The position numbers were made by a program, and so were the translations under genes. A stretch of DNA of 64,000 nucleotides from Amorphochlora amoebiformis (Eukaryota; Cercozoa; Chlorarachniophyceae): NCBI GenBank assembly GCA_054601695.1, contig BAAHQB010000147.1, positions 419,569-483,568 of the forward strand, written 5' to 3'. Within the stretch, counting starts at the first letter, position 1; every line of letters begins with the position of its first letter. The notes under the pieces were generated by a model. It was not told where the DNA came from and did no database searches. It saw only the letters and a list, made by a program, of their open reading frames with translations. This document shows, piece by piece, positions 1 to 40,882 of the stretch.

Positions 1-117
1 GGGTTAGGGTTAGGGTTAGGGTTAGGGTTAGGGTTAGGGTTAGGGTTAGGGTTAGGGTTAGGGTTAGGGTTAGGGTTAGGGTTAGGGTTAGGGTAAGGGT
101 TAGGTTAGGGTTAGGGT
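1..117 (+). repeat. Interstitial (TTAGGG)n, G-rich on plus strand
   Basis: About 19 copies with few changes. A left chromosome end should read CCCTAA here, so the orientation is inverted for a terminus. It falls in an intron of the helicase gene beyond exon 155-140. Confidence 0.97.
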
Positions 118-139
118 TAGAATTAGTGTTGAAGTTTAC

Positions 140-5301
<5,162 letters not shown>

Positions 5302-5371
5302 GTCCACAAGATCGTCTGGTGGTTGTGTGAGGAGAGAGTTAGAAATGTGTTTTTTTTTTTCACATATATAT

Positions 5372-5468
<97 letters not shown>

Positions 5469-5474
5469 TATATA

Positions 5475-5520
<46 letters not shown>

Positions 5521-5620
5521 AATATACATCTAAATATATAATACATATATATATATATATATATATTTATATATGTATTTATATATCTAATTTATACTAA
5601 ATATATATAAATATAATATA

Positions 5621-5672
<52 letters not shown>

Positions 5673-6480
5673 CATATATATATATATATATACAATGTAT
5701 ATATCCACACACAAAAGTAAACCCACACCACCCCAGACCGACAAACAGAGAACCAACCACACAAAAACCACCACACAGCGATCAAGCGGAAAACAGGACC
5801 CAAACACAAAGACCACAAACAAGAGAAACGGAAGGCCGGGGGGTGGGGGGGGGGGGAGAGGGAAAGAGGGAAAAGAGGGCAAAGAGGGCAACGAGGGCAA
5901 AGCCTGAAAAAAGCGGGCACCCAGAAAATCCGCGCCCTCCCTCTTGTACTCCCTCTCGTGGTCGAAATTGAACGAGAATAGACGGACAAGACCACCCAGA
6001 GGAGGCTTTCTAGAGCTCCGAGGCAGCCTATATATCCCAAACATATAGTATCCAAACACCACAATGTTAAAAAAAAAACACAGGTGTATTTCCGCTCTCG
6101 CCACACAACATAAAAGTCGCAAACCCCCCCCCCCCGCCAAAACGAGCAGAATTTTTCGCGCGAAATTATGGGAAAAGTCGGGACGAAAGTTTTGATATAT
6201 TTAGTCGGGACGAGAGGGGAGGGGAGGGGAAGAGGGGTCACTTGTGGGCCAGGCGACGTATCGAAAACATGGTTGGGACCCACGGTAAAGGGGGAAAGTG
6301 CGCAGGGGGCACGTGTCAGAAGACGGGGAATTATTTCGGTAGTCCGAAAAAATAATTCTCTATTTTACATATCCCTCTACTATATCAATCTTTTTATACG
6401 ATATTATATCTTCTCCTAAGTTAATATCATGGGATATCTACTTTATAAATATAATCATATCTTAGAAATTGATATCCATG
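5302..6480. promoter_or_regulatory. Divergent intergenic region between the DDX3-like and SDE2-like genes
   Basis: Holds the 5' leader of the helicase, a TA block (5364-5700) and then 5700-6400, GC-richer unique DNA with poly-G/poly-C runs (5838-5851, 6124-6136), GGGGA repeats and an A/T-run followed by CGCG near 6150. No exon is supported. Its position between two divergent genes suggests a shared promoter. No TATA-like or initiator element can be told apart from the TA background. Confidence 0.4.
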
Positions 6481-6736
6481 ATATCTATTCTAAGATATCC
6501 CAACCACATCGGAGGTATGAAGAAGCATGATGGTCGGTATGTGCCTATATCACTCGACCTCTGGTGCAAGAGAGCCGAGAGGGAGCGAGCAGGGCTTACT
6601 CCACACCGTGTTCCTTCAAAGCCTGGAGAAGATGTGCGAAAAATTCCGGATTTCCGCTTTTTTAAAAGAGATTTCCCGATTTCTTTCCAATTTGGCAGTG
6701 GGCTTGGCGGGAGATGGTTTTGAGAGTGAATTTTGA
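6481..6736 (+). other. Unique open region, possible first exon of the SDE2-like gene
   Basis: About 260 nt of non-repetitive DNA open in two plus frames. The frame from 6527 to TGA at 6736 contains LEKMCEKFRISAFLKEISRF, which has helix-like spacing. The frame from 6469 contains CKRAERERAGLTPHR. I see no match to the ubiquitin fold of SDE2 or the N-terminus of SF3A3. Position and strand make it the best candidate for 5' exons or leader of the gene beginning at 8145. Confidence 0.2.
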
Positions 6737-6895
6737 ATCAAATTCTCGTTAAGGGGGGGGAGGGAGGCGGTGTTTTTGTACTAACTAAAGTGTATATGTA
6801 TAATGTACGTATAGATGTGCTTAAATATACATATATCTTTTTACATTTGTGTACGTATTTAAGATTATAAATATTAAAGTAAGTAATACCTATGT

Positions 6896-6977
<82 letters not shown>

Positions 6978-7045
6978 ATTATTTACAGGGAGTGCATATA
7001 ATTATTTCATATGATATATACATCTATCTATGTGATATTCATGTA

Positions 7046-7081
<36 letters not shown>

Positions 7082-7212
7082 GTGTGTGTGTGTGTATATT
7101 ACATATACATATATTCAGGTTTCAAACGTAGAAACACACAAATATACGCACATCACACAACATGCATACACACATAACACATTTCTATAAAAACATACAT
7201 TATACTTATATA

Positions 7213-7273
<61 letters not shown>

Positions 7274-7307
7274 TATATGTGTAAAATATGTACATATATA
7301 TACACAC

Positions 7308-7345
<38 letters not shown>

Positions 7346-7377
7346 ATATATATATGTAATATATATGTATATATATG

Positions 7378-7450
<73 letters not shown>

Positions 7451-7517
7451 GTGTGTGTGGGTGTGTGTGTGTGGAAATATATATAGATACATTATATATA
7501 TATATATATATACACAC

Positions 7518-7588
<71 letters not shown>

Positions 7589-7609
7589 AATATATTTATA
7601 TATACATAT

Positions 7610-7690
<81 letters not shown>

Positions 7691-7799
7691 GTATACATAT
7701 GTATACATATTTACATGATTGTATACATACATATATACATAACATATATATATATACAATATATGATACAATGTATAATGTAGATGTAAATATATATAT

Positions 7800-7828
7800 A
7801 AAGGTGAATGAGTTACAACATACATAAC

Positions 7829-7896
<68 letters not shown>

Positions 7897-7915
7897 TATA
7901 TTTATATATATATAT

Positions 7916-7951
<36 letters not shown>

Positions 7952-8034
7952 ATGTATATAATATAATATAATATATAAAAAGGTGAATGAATTATTAAAA
8001 CAACAAGCCGAAGAATTCGGCTATATTATATATA

Positions 8035-8086
<52 letters not shown>

Positions 8087-8208
8087 GTATAATATATGCA
8101 TGTATAATATATATATAATATATATATAATATATATATATAAAGGTGAATGAGTTATTAAAACGACAAGCCGAACAATTCGGATTAAATCATCACAATCC
8201 TGAGCAGG

Positions 8209-8277
<69 letters not shown>

Positions 8278-8379
8278 TAAATCATCTCAATCCTGAACAA
8301 GAGGTTTATATATATATATATATATACTTATACATGTATATATATATATATATAAATCATCACAATCCTGAACAGGAGG

Positions 8380-8381
<2 letters not shown>
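7800..8381 (+). repeat. Partial copies of both edges of SDE2-like exon 8145-8210
   Basis: Upstream copies at 7800-7816 and 7979-8024 have AAAG then GTGAATGA, the acceptor and exon start. Downstream copies at 8277-8305 and 8355-8381 have AATCATCTCAATCCTGAACA then AGAG|GT or GGAG|GC, the exon end and donor. All are separated by TA tracts. Confidence 0.85.
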
Positions 8382-8467
<86 letters not shown>

Positions 8468-8501
8468 AATTATTACTATTATTATTATTATTAATTTATT
8501 A

Positions 8502-8546
<45 letters not shown>

Positions 8547-8752
8547 TATTTATATATATATATTATATATATATATATATATATCTACTCCTCTCTGAAT
8601 TAGTTTCTTGTCCCCCCAGGACAAAAAGCCAGCCGAAAAACTTCGGCACCCAAGTCTTTTAAATAAAAACTTTTCGGGTTTGCGTTCCGAACCCGAAGAG
8701 ACCTCTTCTGGTGTATATGTGTATTAAGTACATTTATGTATATATGTATATG

Positions 8753-8838
<86 letters not shown>

Positions 8839-8858
8839 TACCTTTACATGCAAATACG

Positions 8859-8897
<39 letters not shown>

Positions 8898-8912
8898 TAT
8901 ATATACACATAC

Positions 8913-8946
<34 letters not shown>

Positions 8947-9363
8947 ATATATGATGTATGAGTATGTGTATATATATATATATATATGCGATATTTATAT
9001 ATATATATATATACATAAATATATATATATATATATATATAATTCCCATACGTCCACTTCTTAGCATACATTGATTTATTCATATACACATTTGTGCCAT
9101 TATAATGTATAAATTATCTCGATGCTAACCCTAACCCTAACCATAACCCTAACCCTAACCCTAACCCTAACCCTAACCCTAATATAGGGGGTCAGAAGTT
9201 GGAATTCAGGTGTCAACTATGTGTTTAAATATATATATGTGTGTATATATATGTATGTATATATATCTGCATATCTATGGTTCAATGATAGTGCGTGAAT
9301 AGGTAGATATGTGAATATATAGATATAGATATGTAAATATATAGATATATAATATATATATAG

Positions 9364-9399
<36 letters not shown>

Positions 9400-9532
9400 C
9401 ATATCAATATGTGATACGCATAGATTTATATGCATGTGTGTATGTGTGCGTATATATATATATATATATAATATATATTATTTATTGTAAATATGTGTTA
9501 GGATTCACAAATAATTACATTTATGTTAGGTA

Positions 9533-9628
<96 letters not shown>

Positions 9629-9682
9629 CACATATATGCACACATGTGTTAGAATTATATATATGCATATACATAAATATAT

Positions 9683-9726
<44 letters not shown>

Positions 9727-9746
9727 TTGTTCATATATACCTATAT

Positions 9747-9783
<37 letters not shown>

Positions 9784-9784
9784 G

Positions 9785-9823
<39 letters not shown>

Positions 9824-10443
9824 TATATGTATAAATATATATACATACATACACATATACATATATTTCCAGGAGAGCGAGGACAGATGAAAAGATTGAC
9901 TTAAACGAATACAATTCGCCTCAAGACCTCCAAAAGGTTAATCCTAGGGTTAGGGTTAGGGTTAGGATTAGGGTTACGGTTAGGGGTTAGGGTTACGGTT
10001 AGAGTTAGGGTTAGGGTTAGGGTTACGGTTAGGGGTTAGGGTTAGGGTTAAGAGTTAGGGTTCGGGTTATGAGGGTTAGAGTAGGGTTTAGGTTACGGAT
10101 AGGGTTAGGTTAGGGTTAGGGTTAGGACTAGAGTTAGGGTTAGGGTTAGAGTTAGGGTTAGGGTTAGGGTTAGGGTTAGGGATAGGTTAGGATTAGGGTT
10201 GATTAGGGTTAGGATTAGTGCTACGCTCAGGGTTAGGGTTAGGGTTGGGGTTAGGATTAGGGTTGGGGTTAGGGTTAGGGTTAGGGTTAGGGTTAGGGTT
10301 AGGGCTAGGGTTAGGGTTAGGGTTAGGGTTGGGGTTAGGGTTAGGGTTTGGGTTAGGGTTAGGGTTAGGGTTAAGGATTAATTTTAGGGTTAGGGTTATG
10401 GTAATATTCATGGAGTACAATACAACAGATATATTATGTATGT

Positions 10444-10522
<79 letters not shown>

Positions 10523-10640
10523 TTAAAATAATTCAAATATATATATATACATATACATATTTATATATATACATATGCATATACATATGCCTAAATTATA
10601 TATATATACATATATGTGTGCATATATGTGTATATATACC

Positions 10641-10682
<42 letters not shown>

Positions 10683-10713
10683 CGTGTGTGTGTATGCGAA
10701 TATATGTGTGTAT

Positions 10714-10783
<70 letters not shown>

Positions 10784-10792
10784 TACATATCA

Positions 10793-10824
<32 letters not shown>

Positions 10825-11734
10825 TATATATATATATAGGTGGGATTGGACAGGTTGAAGTATAATCTCAAACTTTTGGGTATATACATTATATATGAAT
10901 ATATATATATATATATATATATTTGTGTGTATATAGTAAACACATTTTATATCAACACAAAATCCAACATAATCACGAAAAAAGGTCTGAAAAGCGCAGA
11001 CATATATCGATACAAAATCCGATATAATCACGAAAAAAGGTCTGAAAAGCGCAGACATATATCGATACAAAATCCGATATAATCACGAAAAAAGGTCTGA
11101 AAAGCGCAGACATATATCGATACAAAATCCGATATAATCACGAAAAAAGGTCTGAAAAGCGCAGACATATATCGATACAAAATCCGATATAATCACGAAA
11201 AAAGGTCTGAAAAGCGCAGACATATATCGATACAAAATCCGATATAATCACGAAAAAAGGTCTGAAAAGCGCAGACATATATCGATACAAAATCCGATAT
11301 AATCACGAAAAAAGGTCTGAAAAGCGCAGACATATATCGATACAAAATCCGATATAATCACGAAAAAAGGTCTGAAAAGCGCAGACATATATCGATACAA
11401 AATCCGATATAATCACGAAAAAAGGTCTGAAAAGCGCAGACATATATCGATACAAAATCCGATATAATCACGAAAAAAGGTCTGAAATGCGGTGGAAGTC
11501 TGAAGGAGAGAGCAGAAAGACTATATAAAGTCAAAGGAATATCGGTTTCATAACTACACTTCCTAACCCTAACCCTAACCCTAACCCTAAGAAATAGAAA
11601 TATATATATATATATAGATGTATTCACAGTGTATATATATGTACATATATAAGGACCTAAGTAGCCTAGATCCACATCTATATATATATATATATATAAC
11701 ATATAGATATATAGATGTATTCACAATGTATATG

Positions 11735-11783
<49 letters not shown>

Positions 11784-11890
11784 GTATATATATACTAGTA
11801 GTTAAGTAGCCTAGATCCACATATGTATATATGTGTATATATATAACATATATATGTGTATAGATATTCCCAAGGAATATACACACACCA

Positions 11891-11963
<73 letters not shown>

Positions 11964-12013
11964 GATAGATATATATATATATATATATTAGGAGTTAAGT
12001 AGTCTAGATCCTA

Positions 12014-12059
<46 letters not shown>

Positions 12060-12142
12060 CATATATATATAACATATATTATATATATGTAGATGTACTC
12101 ACAATGTATTTACACACACATATATATATATATATATATTGT

Positions 12143-12190
<48 letters not shown>

Positions 12191-12201
12191 CATATATATA
12201 T

Positions 12202-12280
<79 letters not shown>

Positions 12281-12432
12281 TAGGAATTAAGTAGTCTAGA
12301 TCCTAAGCTATATATATATATATATACATATATACTTATATATAATATATATAATATAATATATATATATATATGTACAACATATATATATATATATAAC
12401 ATATATATATATAGATGTATTCACAATGTATA

Positions 12433-12477
<45 letters not shown>

Positions 12478-12505
12478 TAGGAGTTAAGTAGTCTAGATCC
12501 TAAGG

Positions 12506-12537
<32 letters not shown>

Positions 12538-12610
12538 ACATATATATATATAACATATATATATATATAACATATATACATATATATATGTATTCCCAAT
12601 GTATATGCAC

Positions 12611-12642
<32 letters not shown>

Positions 12643-13033
12643 ATACATATATATATATATATATTAGGAATTAAGTAGTCTAGATCCTAAGCTATTTGCA
12701 AAATCGACCAAGAAAAGGAAAAAAACCTCAAAACAAGGTATATATATATATATATAGATGTATATATATATTATATATATATATATATATTATATTCATA
12801 CATACATATACATATGTATGCATGTATGGGTTCAAATATATGTAAATATATATTTATATATATATGTATATATATTATACGTATATATTTATATTAATAT
12901 ATATATATATATATATATATAAGAATATTTATAATATATATATATAAAGAATATATATATATATATAGTTTTCTAGATGTAAAAGGCCCTTTTACCATTC
13001 TTTTTTCCTTCCTTCCTACTAATAATATGTATA

Positions 13034-13105
<72 letters not shown>

Positions 13106-13481
13106 ATTTATATATATATATATGATATATTATATATATATATATATATACATGTATGTATTCTAAATATCTTGATTAGATGGTTTTTTCCTTTTCTTAC
13201 AACATATATACAATATATATATATATGTATATATATATATATTAGGAGGAAGAAAAGAAAAGAAAATGGTGAAAGGGCCTTTACATCAAGGCTTAAATAG
13301 AAAACCAGGTATATATAATATATATATATATGTGTGTGTGTGTATATCTGTATATAGATATATGTATAGAGATATAGATATATATATATAGATATAGATA
13401 TATATATATATATACTATGGAGAAGAAAATGGTGAAAGGGCCTTTACATTAAGGCTTAAATAGGAAACCATATATATACAC

Positions 13482-13518
<37 letters not shown>

Positions 13519-13629
13519 CACTACAGAATATATATATTGTATGAATATATGTATTATATAATACACTTAGACTGTATATATATATATATATGTATATATC
13601 ACATGTATACACAGAGATACACCTATTTG

Positions 13630-13660
<31 letters not shown>

Positions 13661-13924
13661 CGTATATATATATATATATGTATATACATATATAGGTCAG
13701 AAATCACTCCCTAAGCCTTCCTGGCGGTCCGGACCCGCAAAGGTATTGAATTTTAATATGTTCGTATATAAACTTACAATGTGTGTATATCTATACATAT
13801 ATATATGTGTGTATATGTATATACATATGTGTATGTATATGCGGACCCCCTAAGGTATTGAATTGTAATATATTTATATATAAATTGACAATATGTATGT
13901 ATATACATGTATATATGTATATCT

Positions 13925-13968
<44 letters not shown>

Positions 13969-14031
13969 GCGGACCCGCTAAGGTATTGAACTTTAATATG
14001 TTTATATATAAATGGACAATATGTATATATA

Positions 14032-14107
<76 letters not shown>

Positions 14108-14110
14108 ATG

Positions 14111-14153
<43 letters not shown>

Positions 14154-14225
14154 CTTTCTATATATTTACATGTATATGCGGACCCGCTAAGGTATTGAAT
14201 TTTAATATGCCTATATATAAATTGA

Positions 14226-14295
<70 letters not shown>

Positions 14296-14461
14296 GTATG
14301 TATATCTTTCTATATATATATTATATATATGCGGACCCGCTAAGGTATTGAATTTTAATATGTTTGTATATAAATTGGCAATATGTAGAAATATACATAT
14401 ATATAAACATATATATATATATATATATGTATATCTTTCTATATATATGTATATGCGGACC

Positions 14462-14498
<37 letters not shown>

Positions 14499-14508
14499 CA
14501 TATATATA

Positions 14509-14539
<31 letters not shown>

Positions 14540-14581
14540 ATGGAGGCCTCCTGAGGTATTGAATTTGGATATGTGTGTGTG

Positions 14582-14644
<63 letters not shown>

Positions 14645-14715
14645 ATATTCTTGCCAACACACAAAAACAGGTTGGTAAGCCTTCACGTAGGGACCATCTT
14701 GGACCCATCCTGTAA
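8145..14715 (+). CDS. SDE2/SF3A3-type protein with SAP-like (Telomere_Sde2_2-type) domain, 5' part unresolved
   Basis: Exons: 8145-8210, 8620-8710, 9188-9209, 9873-9936, 10840-10879, 11480-11544, 12668-12737, 13246-13308, 13696-13742, 14671-14715 (TAA). All ten join in phase without a stop. The recognisable part is [15 protein letters not shown], then [33 protein letters not shown], and [11 protein letters not shown] followed by a Lys-rich run. This matches the conserved domain shared by the splicing-factor subunit SF3A3 and by SDE2, a ubiquitin-fold-processed spliceosome/genome-stability protein. SF3A3 should continue with a helical stretch and a C2H2 zinc finger. Here a basic tail follows instead ([11 protein letters not shown], then [10 protein letters not shown], ending HLGPIL), so SDE2 fits better. 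The upstream part ([33 protein letters not shown]) is charged and not recognised. The first exons, which in SDE2 would code the ubiquitin fold, should lie between 6.4 and 8.1 kb; I could not find them. The last three exons rest on phase and splice sites only. Confidence 0.8.
8461..8540 (+). repeat. (ATT)n microsatellite
   Basis: TTATTATTATTA tract between TA blocks in an SDE2-like intron, just upstream of the C-rich acceptor of exon 8620-8710. Confidence 0.9.
9942..10405 (+). repeat. Degenerate (TTAGGG)n array, G-rich on sense strand
   Basis: About 75 hexamers with many one-base variants (GTTACGG, GGGTTGGGG, GTTTGGG, GGGCTAGGG). It follows the donor GTTAATCC of exon 9873-9936. It is one of the few telomeric blocks that is G-rich on the transcribed sense strand. 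Confidence 0.9.
10935..11489 (+). repeat. 55-bp minisatellite carrying a splice acceptor and exon start
   Basis: Ten GGTCTGAAA(A/T)GCG junctions spaced exactly 55 nt (10984, 11039 and so on to 11479). The unit is CACGAAAAAAG, GTCTGAAAAGCGCAGACATA, then TATCGATACAAAATCCGATA. The last copy runs into the true exon 11480-11544, whose first bases GTCTGAAATGCGG are the conserved unit start. The unit is therefore built from intron end plus exon start. Confidence 0.92.
11650..12510 (+). repeat. Five partial copies of the start of SDE2-like exon 12668-12737
   Basis: At about 11656, 11800, 11990, 12283 and 12477: (A)GGA(G/A)TTAAGTAG(T/C)CTAGATCC, i.e. acceptor plus the first 20 nt of the exon, each followed by TA. 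The AG is intact in the last three. The first two differ more (ACCTAAGTAGCC, TAGTTAAGTAGCC). Confidence 0.88.
12967..13475. repeat. Inverted copies around SDE2-like exon 13246-13308
   Basis: Sequence like the exon (GGTGAAAGGGCCTTTACAT) occurs direct at 13427-13470 and inverted at 12969-13022 (AAAGGCCCTTTTACCATTCT). A worn inverted piece lies at 13160-13200. The inverted pair could fold back on itself across the exon. Confidence 0.7.
13838..14572 (+). repeat. Five copies of the 3' edge and donor of exon 13696-13742
   Basis: GCGGACCCGCTAAG|GTATTG followed by AATTTTAATATG, at about 13839, 13969, 14177, 14330 and 14540 (the last diverged). A stub lies at 14454. All lie downstream of the exon in its 3' intron, mixed with TA and GT tracts, and all keep the GT. 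Confidence 0.88.
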
Positions 14716-14721
14716 ACATTA

Positions 14722-14798
14722 GAAACAGTGTTACCACCAGACTAGAATCTGAGACCCCAGCATCTCACACTCAGACCAACGGGCCGATGCATGTATAA
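14722..14798 (-). other. Degenerate tRNA-like (tRNA-derived SINE-like) sequence
   Basis: Read on the minus strand it starts GGCCCGTTGGTCTGAGTG, resembling the A box of tRNA-Pro. A TGAGA/TCTCA stem follows around a GGGG-containing loop, then GATTCTAGTCT, a poor B box. The acceptor stem does not pair, so it is not a working tRNA gene. It may be a fossil SINE or chance. Confidence 0.25.
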
Positions 14799-15002
14799 TT
14801 TTCCGAGAATCATGATGAAATGAACTATATTTGTCACAATCTAGACAAAACTAGTGGAAGTACGATAAATGAATACTAAATTCTAGCTAAATTATCGGAT
14901 CTGAGGGTCTCCATTGCGCATTCGCTAGATTCAGTGATTTACTTCGTTATAACTGTTAATGCTTCATATATGTAACATCTAGAAATACTAGAAAATAGCC
15001 TT

Positions 15003-15066
15003 GGATTTGAGACCTGAGTCAAGCTTCCAGGTCAAGCGAATGTCAATTCAAGCCACTGCGCCACTA
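15003..15066 (-). other. Degenerate tRNA-like (tRNA-derived SINE-like) sequence
   Basis: On the minus strand GTGGCGCAGTGGC fits the polymerase III A-box consensus well. A GCTT/AAGC stem with a 7-nt loop follows, then AGGTCTCAAATCC, a B box with one extra base. The loop lacks the invariant T33 and no acceptor stem is visible. It is a second tRNA-like relic within 300 nt of the first. Confidence 0.3.
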
Positions 15067-15568
15067 TTTAGTTTTCAATTTACATACTGACACTATCAAT
15101 TTATAATGTAATCATACTGTAGTGTGATATTACATGTATCTAGTCGTAAATATATATATATCTAGATATATATCTAGATATGTATATATATATATATTAT
15201 ATATATATATATATGTATATCTAGTACATACATATACACACAATTATATTTTATCTAGTTTATATATATATATATATACTAGATATATTGCGTGTAATTA
15301 TAAGGCTTGCCGATAGTAGGCCCGATACAATATAATACATGTCTAGACATGTACGGAGCTCACAGTAATCATGATCTATTGTAGCTTCTGTATATATACC
15401 TTACTAGCAAACATGTTTGGGGACACGTTGGTTTCTTTATATAATCCAAATCAATTTTATATTTACTCTTGAATAAATGGAATAAACTTGATAAAGAATA
15501 GGGCTAAACTTTGCTAATTAAAGCTTAGTACTTGGTTCTATATCATACGCTACTACTCTGGTAAGGGT

Positions 15569-29843
<14,275 letters not shown>

Positions 29844-30061
29844 GGTAGAGTGTCACGCTACGTCACTCTGTCACGCTGCATTGTCACCCTTCACGCCCGG
29901 TTCATTTCCGACCCTACCCATGCTCAAGTTTTCGGCTGCTACGGTGTGCGCAGCAGTGGTACAAGCCCTTCCCCCCTTTCCTCTTATCCATCTCTATTTC
30001 CCTATCCCCCCCCTCCTCTCGAATTTTTCCAAATTTTCCAAATTTTCCCGCGAAAAATAGT
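29844..30061. promoter_or_regulatory. Divergent promoter-like region with repeated TGTCACG motifs
   Basis: Between the starts of the HA-like gene (minus) and the ABM gene (plus). From 29817 to 29896 the hexamer-like TGTCAC/GTCACG occurs about six times, mixed with ACGTCA-type cores. Then come C-rich and T-rich stretches and a repeated AATTTTCC near 30019-30050. Similar TGTCAC/TCACG clusters occur near the start of the PX gene (49555-49665). Regulatory function is inferred from position and repetition only. Confidence 0.4.
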
Positions 30062-38068
<8,007 letters not shown>

Positions 38069-38160
38069 GGTAATATATTTACTGATATATATTTAATGTA
38101 TATATATATATATATACATGTAATATGTTTGATTTATTAATATGTTTATCGGTAGAGAAT

Positions 38161-38200
<40 letters not shown>

Positions 38201-38317
38201 CATATACATATATATATATATATGTTATATAAATACATAATATTTATACATATATATATATATACTTTTCCAAGTATATATATATATATATATATATATA
38301 TAACATGTCTGTATATC

Positions 38318-38370
<53 letters not shown>

Positions 38371-38392
38371 ATACATGTCATATATCTGTATA

Positions 38393-38432
<40 letters not shown>

Positions 38433-38492
38433 AATATATGTACAGAGTGAATAATGCGTTCACACATACATACAGTCATCCATCGCTATAAC

Positions 38493-38530
<38 letters not shown>

Positions 38531-38580
38531 TTATATATAAATAGACTGAATAATGCATATACACATACATATATTGATCA

Positions 38581-38641
<61 letters not shown>

Positions 38642-38720
38642 CATCTATATATAAATATACCTACGTACATATATACATATATACATACAGATATATAGAT
38701 ATCTATATATAGATATGTAG

Positions 38721-38756
<36 letters not shown>

Positions 38757-38762
<6 letters not shown>

Positions 38763-38872
38763 TAGCGTATTCGGACGTAACGTTTGGCCTCAATACATAC
38801 ATACATACATATATGCGTATAGATGTATAGATATCTATATATAGATATGTAGATATGTATATATAGATATGT

Positions 38873-38954
<82 letters not shown>

Positions 38955-39120
38955 TAGCGTATTCGGACGTAACGTTTGGCCTCAATACATACATACATAC
39001 ATATATACATATAGATATATACATATCTATATATAGATATGTAGATATCTATATATAGATATGTAGATATGTATATATATATATATATATCTTAGCGTAT
39101 TCGGACGTAATGTTTGGCCT
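38757..39120 (+). repeat. Three upstream copies of the start of exon 39238-39303
   Basis: CTTAGCGTATTCGGACGTAA then CGTTTGGCCTC at 38761, 38953 and 39091, inside a roughly 190-bp and a 138-bp tandem unit with TAGATATGTAGATATG blocks. Each keeps the acceptor. Confidence 0.88.
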
Positions 39121-39237
39121 CCATACATACATACATACACATACATATATACATATAGATAGATAGATATCTATATATAGATATGTAGATATGTATACAG
39201 AGATATGTAGATATGTATATATATATATATATCTTAG

Positions 39238-39368
39238 GGTATTTGGACGTAATGTTTGGCCTCCTGATAATTACGGGTGGGGCGTTCTTTGAGCCTCAAA
39301 CTGGTAGTATATATATATATATATATATATATTTATGTATATATATACATATATATATATATGTATAT

Positions 39369-39399
<31 letters not shown>

Positions 39400-39631
39400 A
39401 TACATGTGCATGTGTGAAAACGGTTTTATATGTGTATAATATATATTTAAATAATATACATATATATATATATATACATATATATATACATGCATATATG
39501 TGTATATAATAATGTACACATACATACACATATACACATATATACACATACATATATATATACACATATATATACATATATATATACATATATATGTATA
39601 TATAATATTTTACATACACACATATATACAT

Positions 39632-39667
<36 letters not shown>

Positions 39668-39958
39668 CACATATATACATATAACACATATATATATACA
39701 CACATATATATATAGATGAATCTGTGTGTGTTCGTGTATGGTTGTGCATAGATATGCTATACATATATATACACAAATATTCTACATATATATATATATA
39801 TATATATAAATTTGTATATATGAGTATAATATGTGTATAATACAAATATATGCGTACATATATAAATACACATTCAGTTCATATGTCTATATACACACAC
39901 ACACACACGTAAATCTATCCTTTTTATATGTGTATGTATATATATGTATATATATGTA

Positions 39959-39999
<41 letters not shown>

Positions 40000-40131
40000 G
40001 TATATACATTTTTATAGATCACATACACGTTTGGTATTCGTGCATGTGTATACACGTATATTACAGATATAAATTATATATACATATATATATATATATA
40101 TATACAATATATATTATATATATATATATAT

Positions 40132-40214
<83 letters not shown>

Positions 40215-40215
40215 G

Positions 40216-40252
<37 letters not shown>

Positions 40253-40388
40253 TTCTAAATGTTATGTATATTATAAAGAATATGTATATATTATATATAT
40301 ATATATATATGAGTATATATTATATAATGTATAGATATGTAGATAAACATATAATCAAAATGTACATATGTATCTAATACATATGTAC

Positions 40389-40438
<50 letters not shown>

Positions 40439-40521
40439 CATATGTATATATTTCAATACATTGATGTACTATGATGTATTATATATGTATGTATGTATAT
40501 ATATATATATAGATAAGTATG

Positions 40522-40590
<69 letters not shown>

Positions 40591-40621
40591 TTTATATATA
40601 TTATATAAAATATATATATAT

Positions 40622-40667
<46 letters not shown>

Positions 40668-40754
40668 TATATATTATATAATGTATATACATATACATCC
40701 CAGTATAGATATATCTATCACCACATACAAGATTTGGACTATACACATAGGTAG

Positions 40755-40811
<57 letters not shown>

Positions 40812-40882
40812 AGTATAGATATATCTATCACCACATACAAGAATTCGACTATATACATAGGTCGCGCTACCGAATAAATTGA
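39238..40882 (+). CDS. Fragmentary gene with a hydrophobic exon and a probable terminal exon
   Basis: Two exons are supported. 39238-39303 (acceptor CTTAG, donor G|GTAGTA) codes [20 protein letters not shown], a likely membrane-spanning segment. 40814-40882 (acceptor ACCAG) codes [19 protein letters not shown] and ends in TGA. Each has upstream partial copies that retain the acceptor, which argues for the plus strand. I found no convincing exons between them, so they could belong to different genes or to a longer 3' part of the ABM gene. A competing minus-strand reading exists at 40811-41038: ATG, 76 codons, starting MKNLDKRTQDDVTLCENAV. It would need a donor at the TA tract, and that donor is lost in the nearby copy. 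The product is not recognised. Confidence 0.45.

Larger units (their letters stand above)
14716..15568. other. Convergent intergenic region between the SDE2-like and HA-like genes
   Basis: Unique AT-rich DNA holding two degenerate tRNA-like sequences on the minus strand (listed separately) and a CTAG-rich block at 15138-15280. No exon is supported. It should contain both polyadenylation signals, but no motif stands out from the AT background. Confidence 0.6.

Noticed and set aside
1-117. True chromosome end
   Set aside because: Strand is opposite to that of a left telomere and helicase exons continue beside it.
10935-11489. CRISPR array
   Set aside because: 55-bp units are contiguous and identical throughout, with no variable spacers, and merge into an exon.
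13246-13308. Zinc-finger exon of SF3A3
   Set aside because: No Cys/His pattern in any phase; the exon codes a basic segment.
38757-39310. Minus-strand exon reading [11 protein letters not shown] in the repeated segment
   Set aside because: It would need an ATATAT donor in every copy and an 11-nt intron; the plus reading has normal sites and an open hydrophobic exon.
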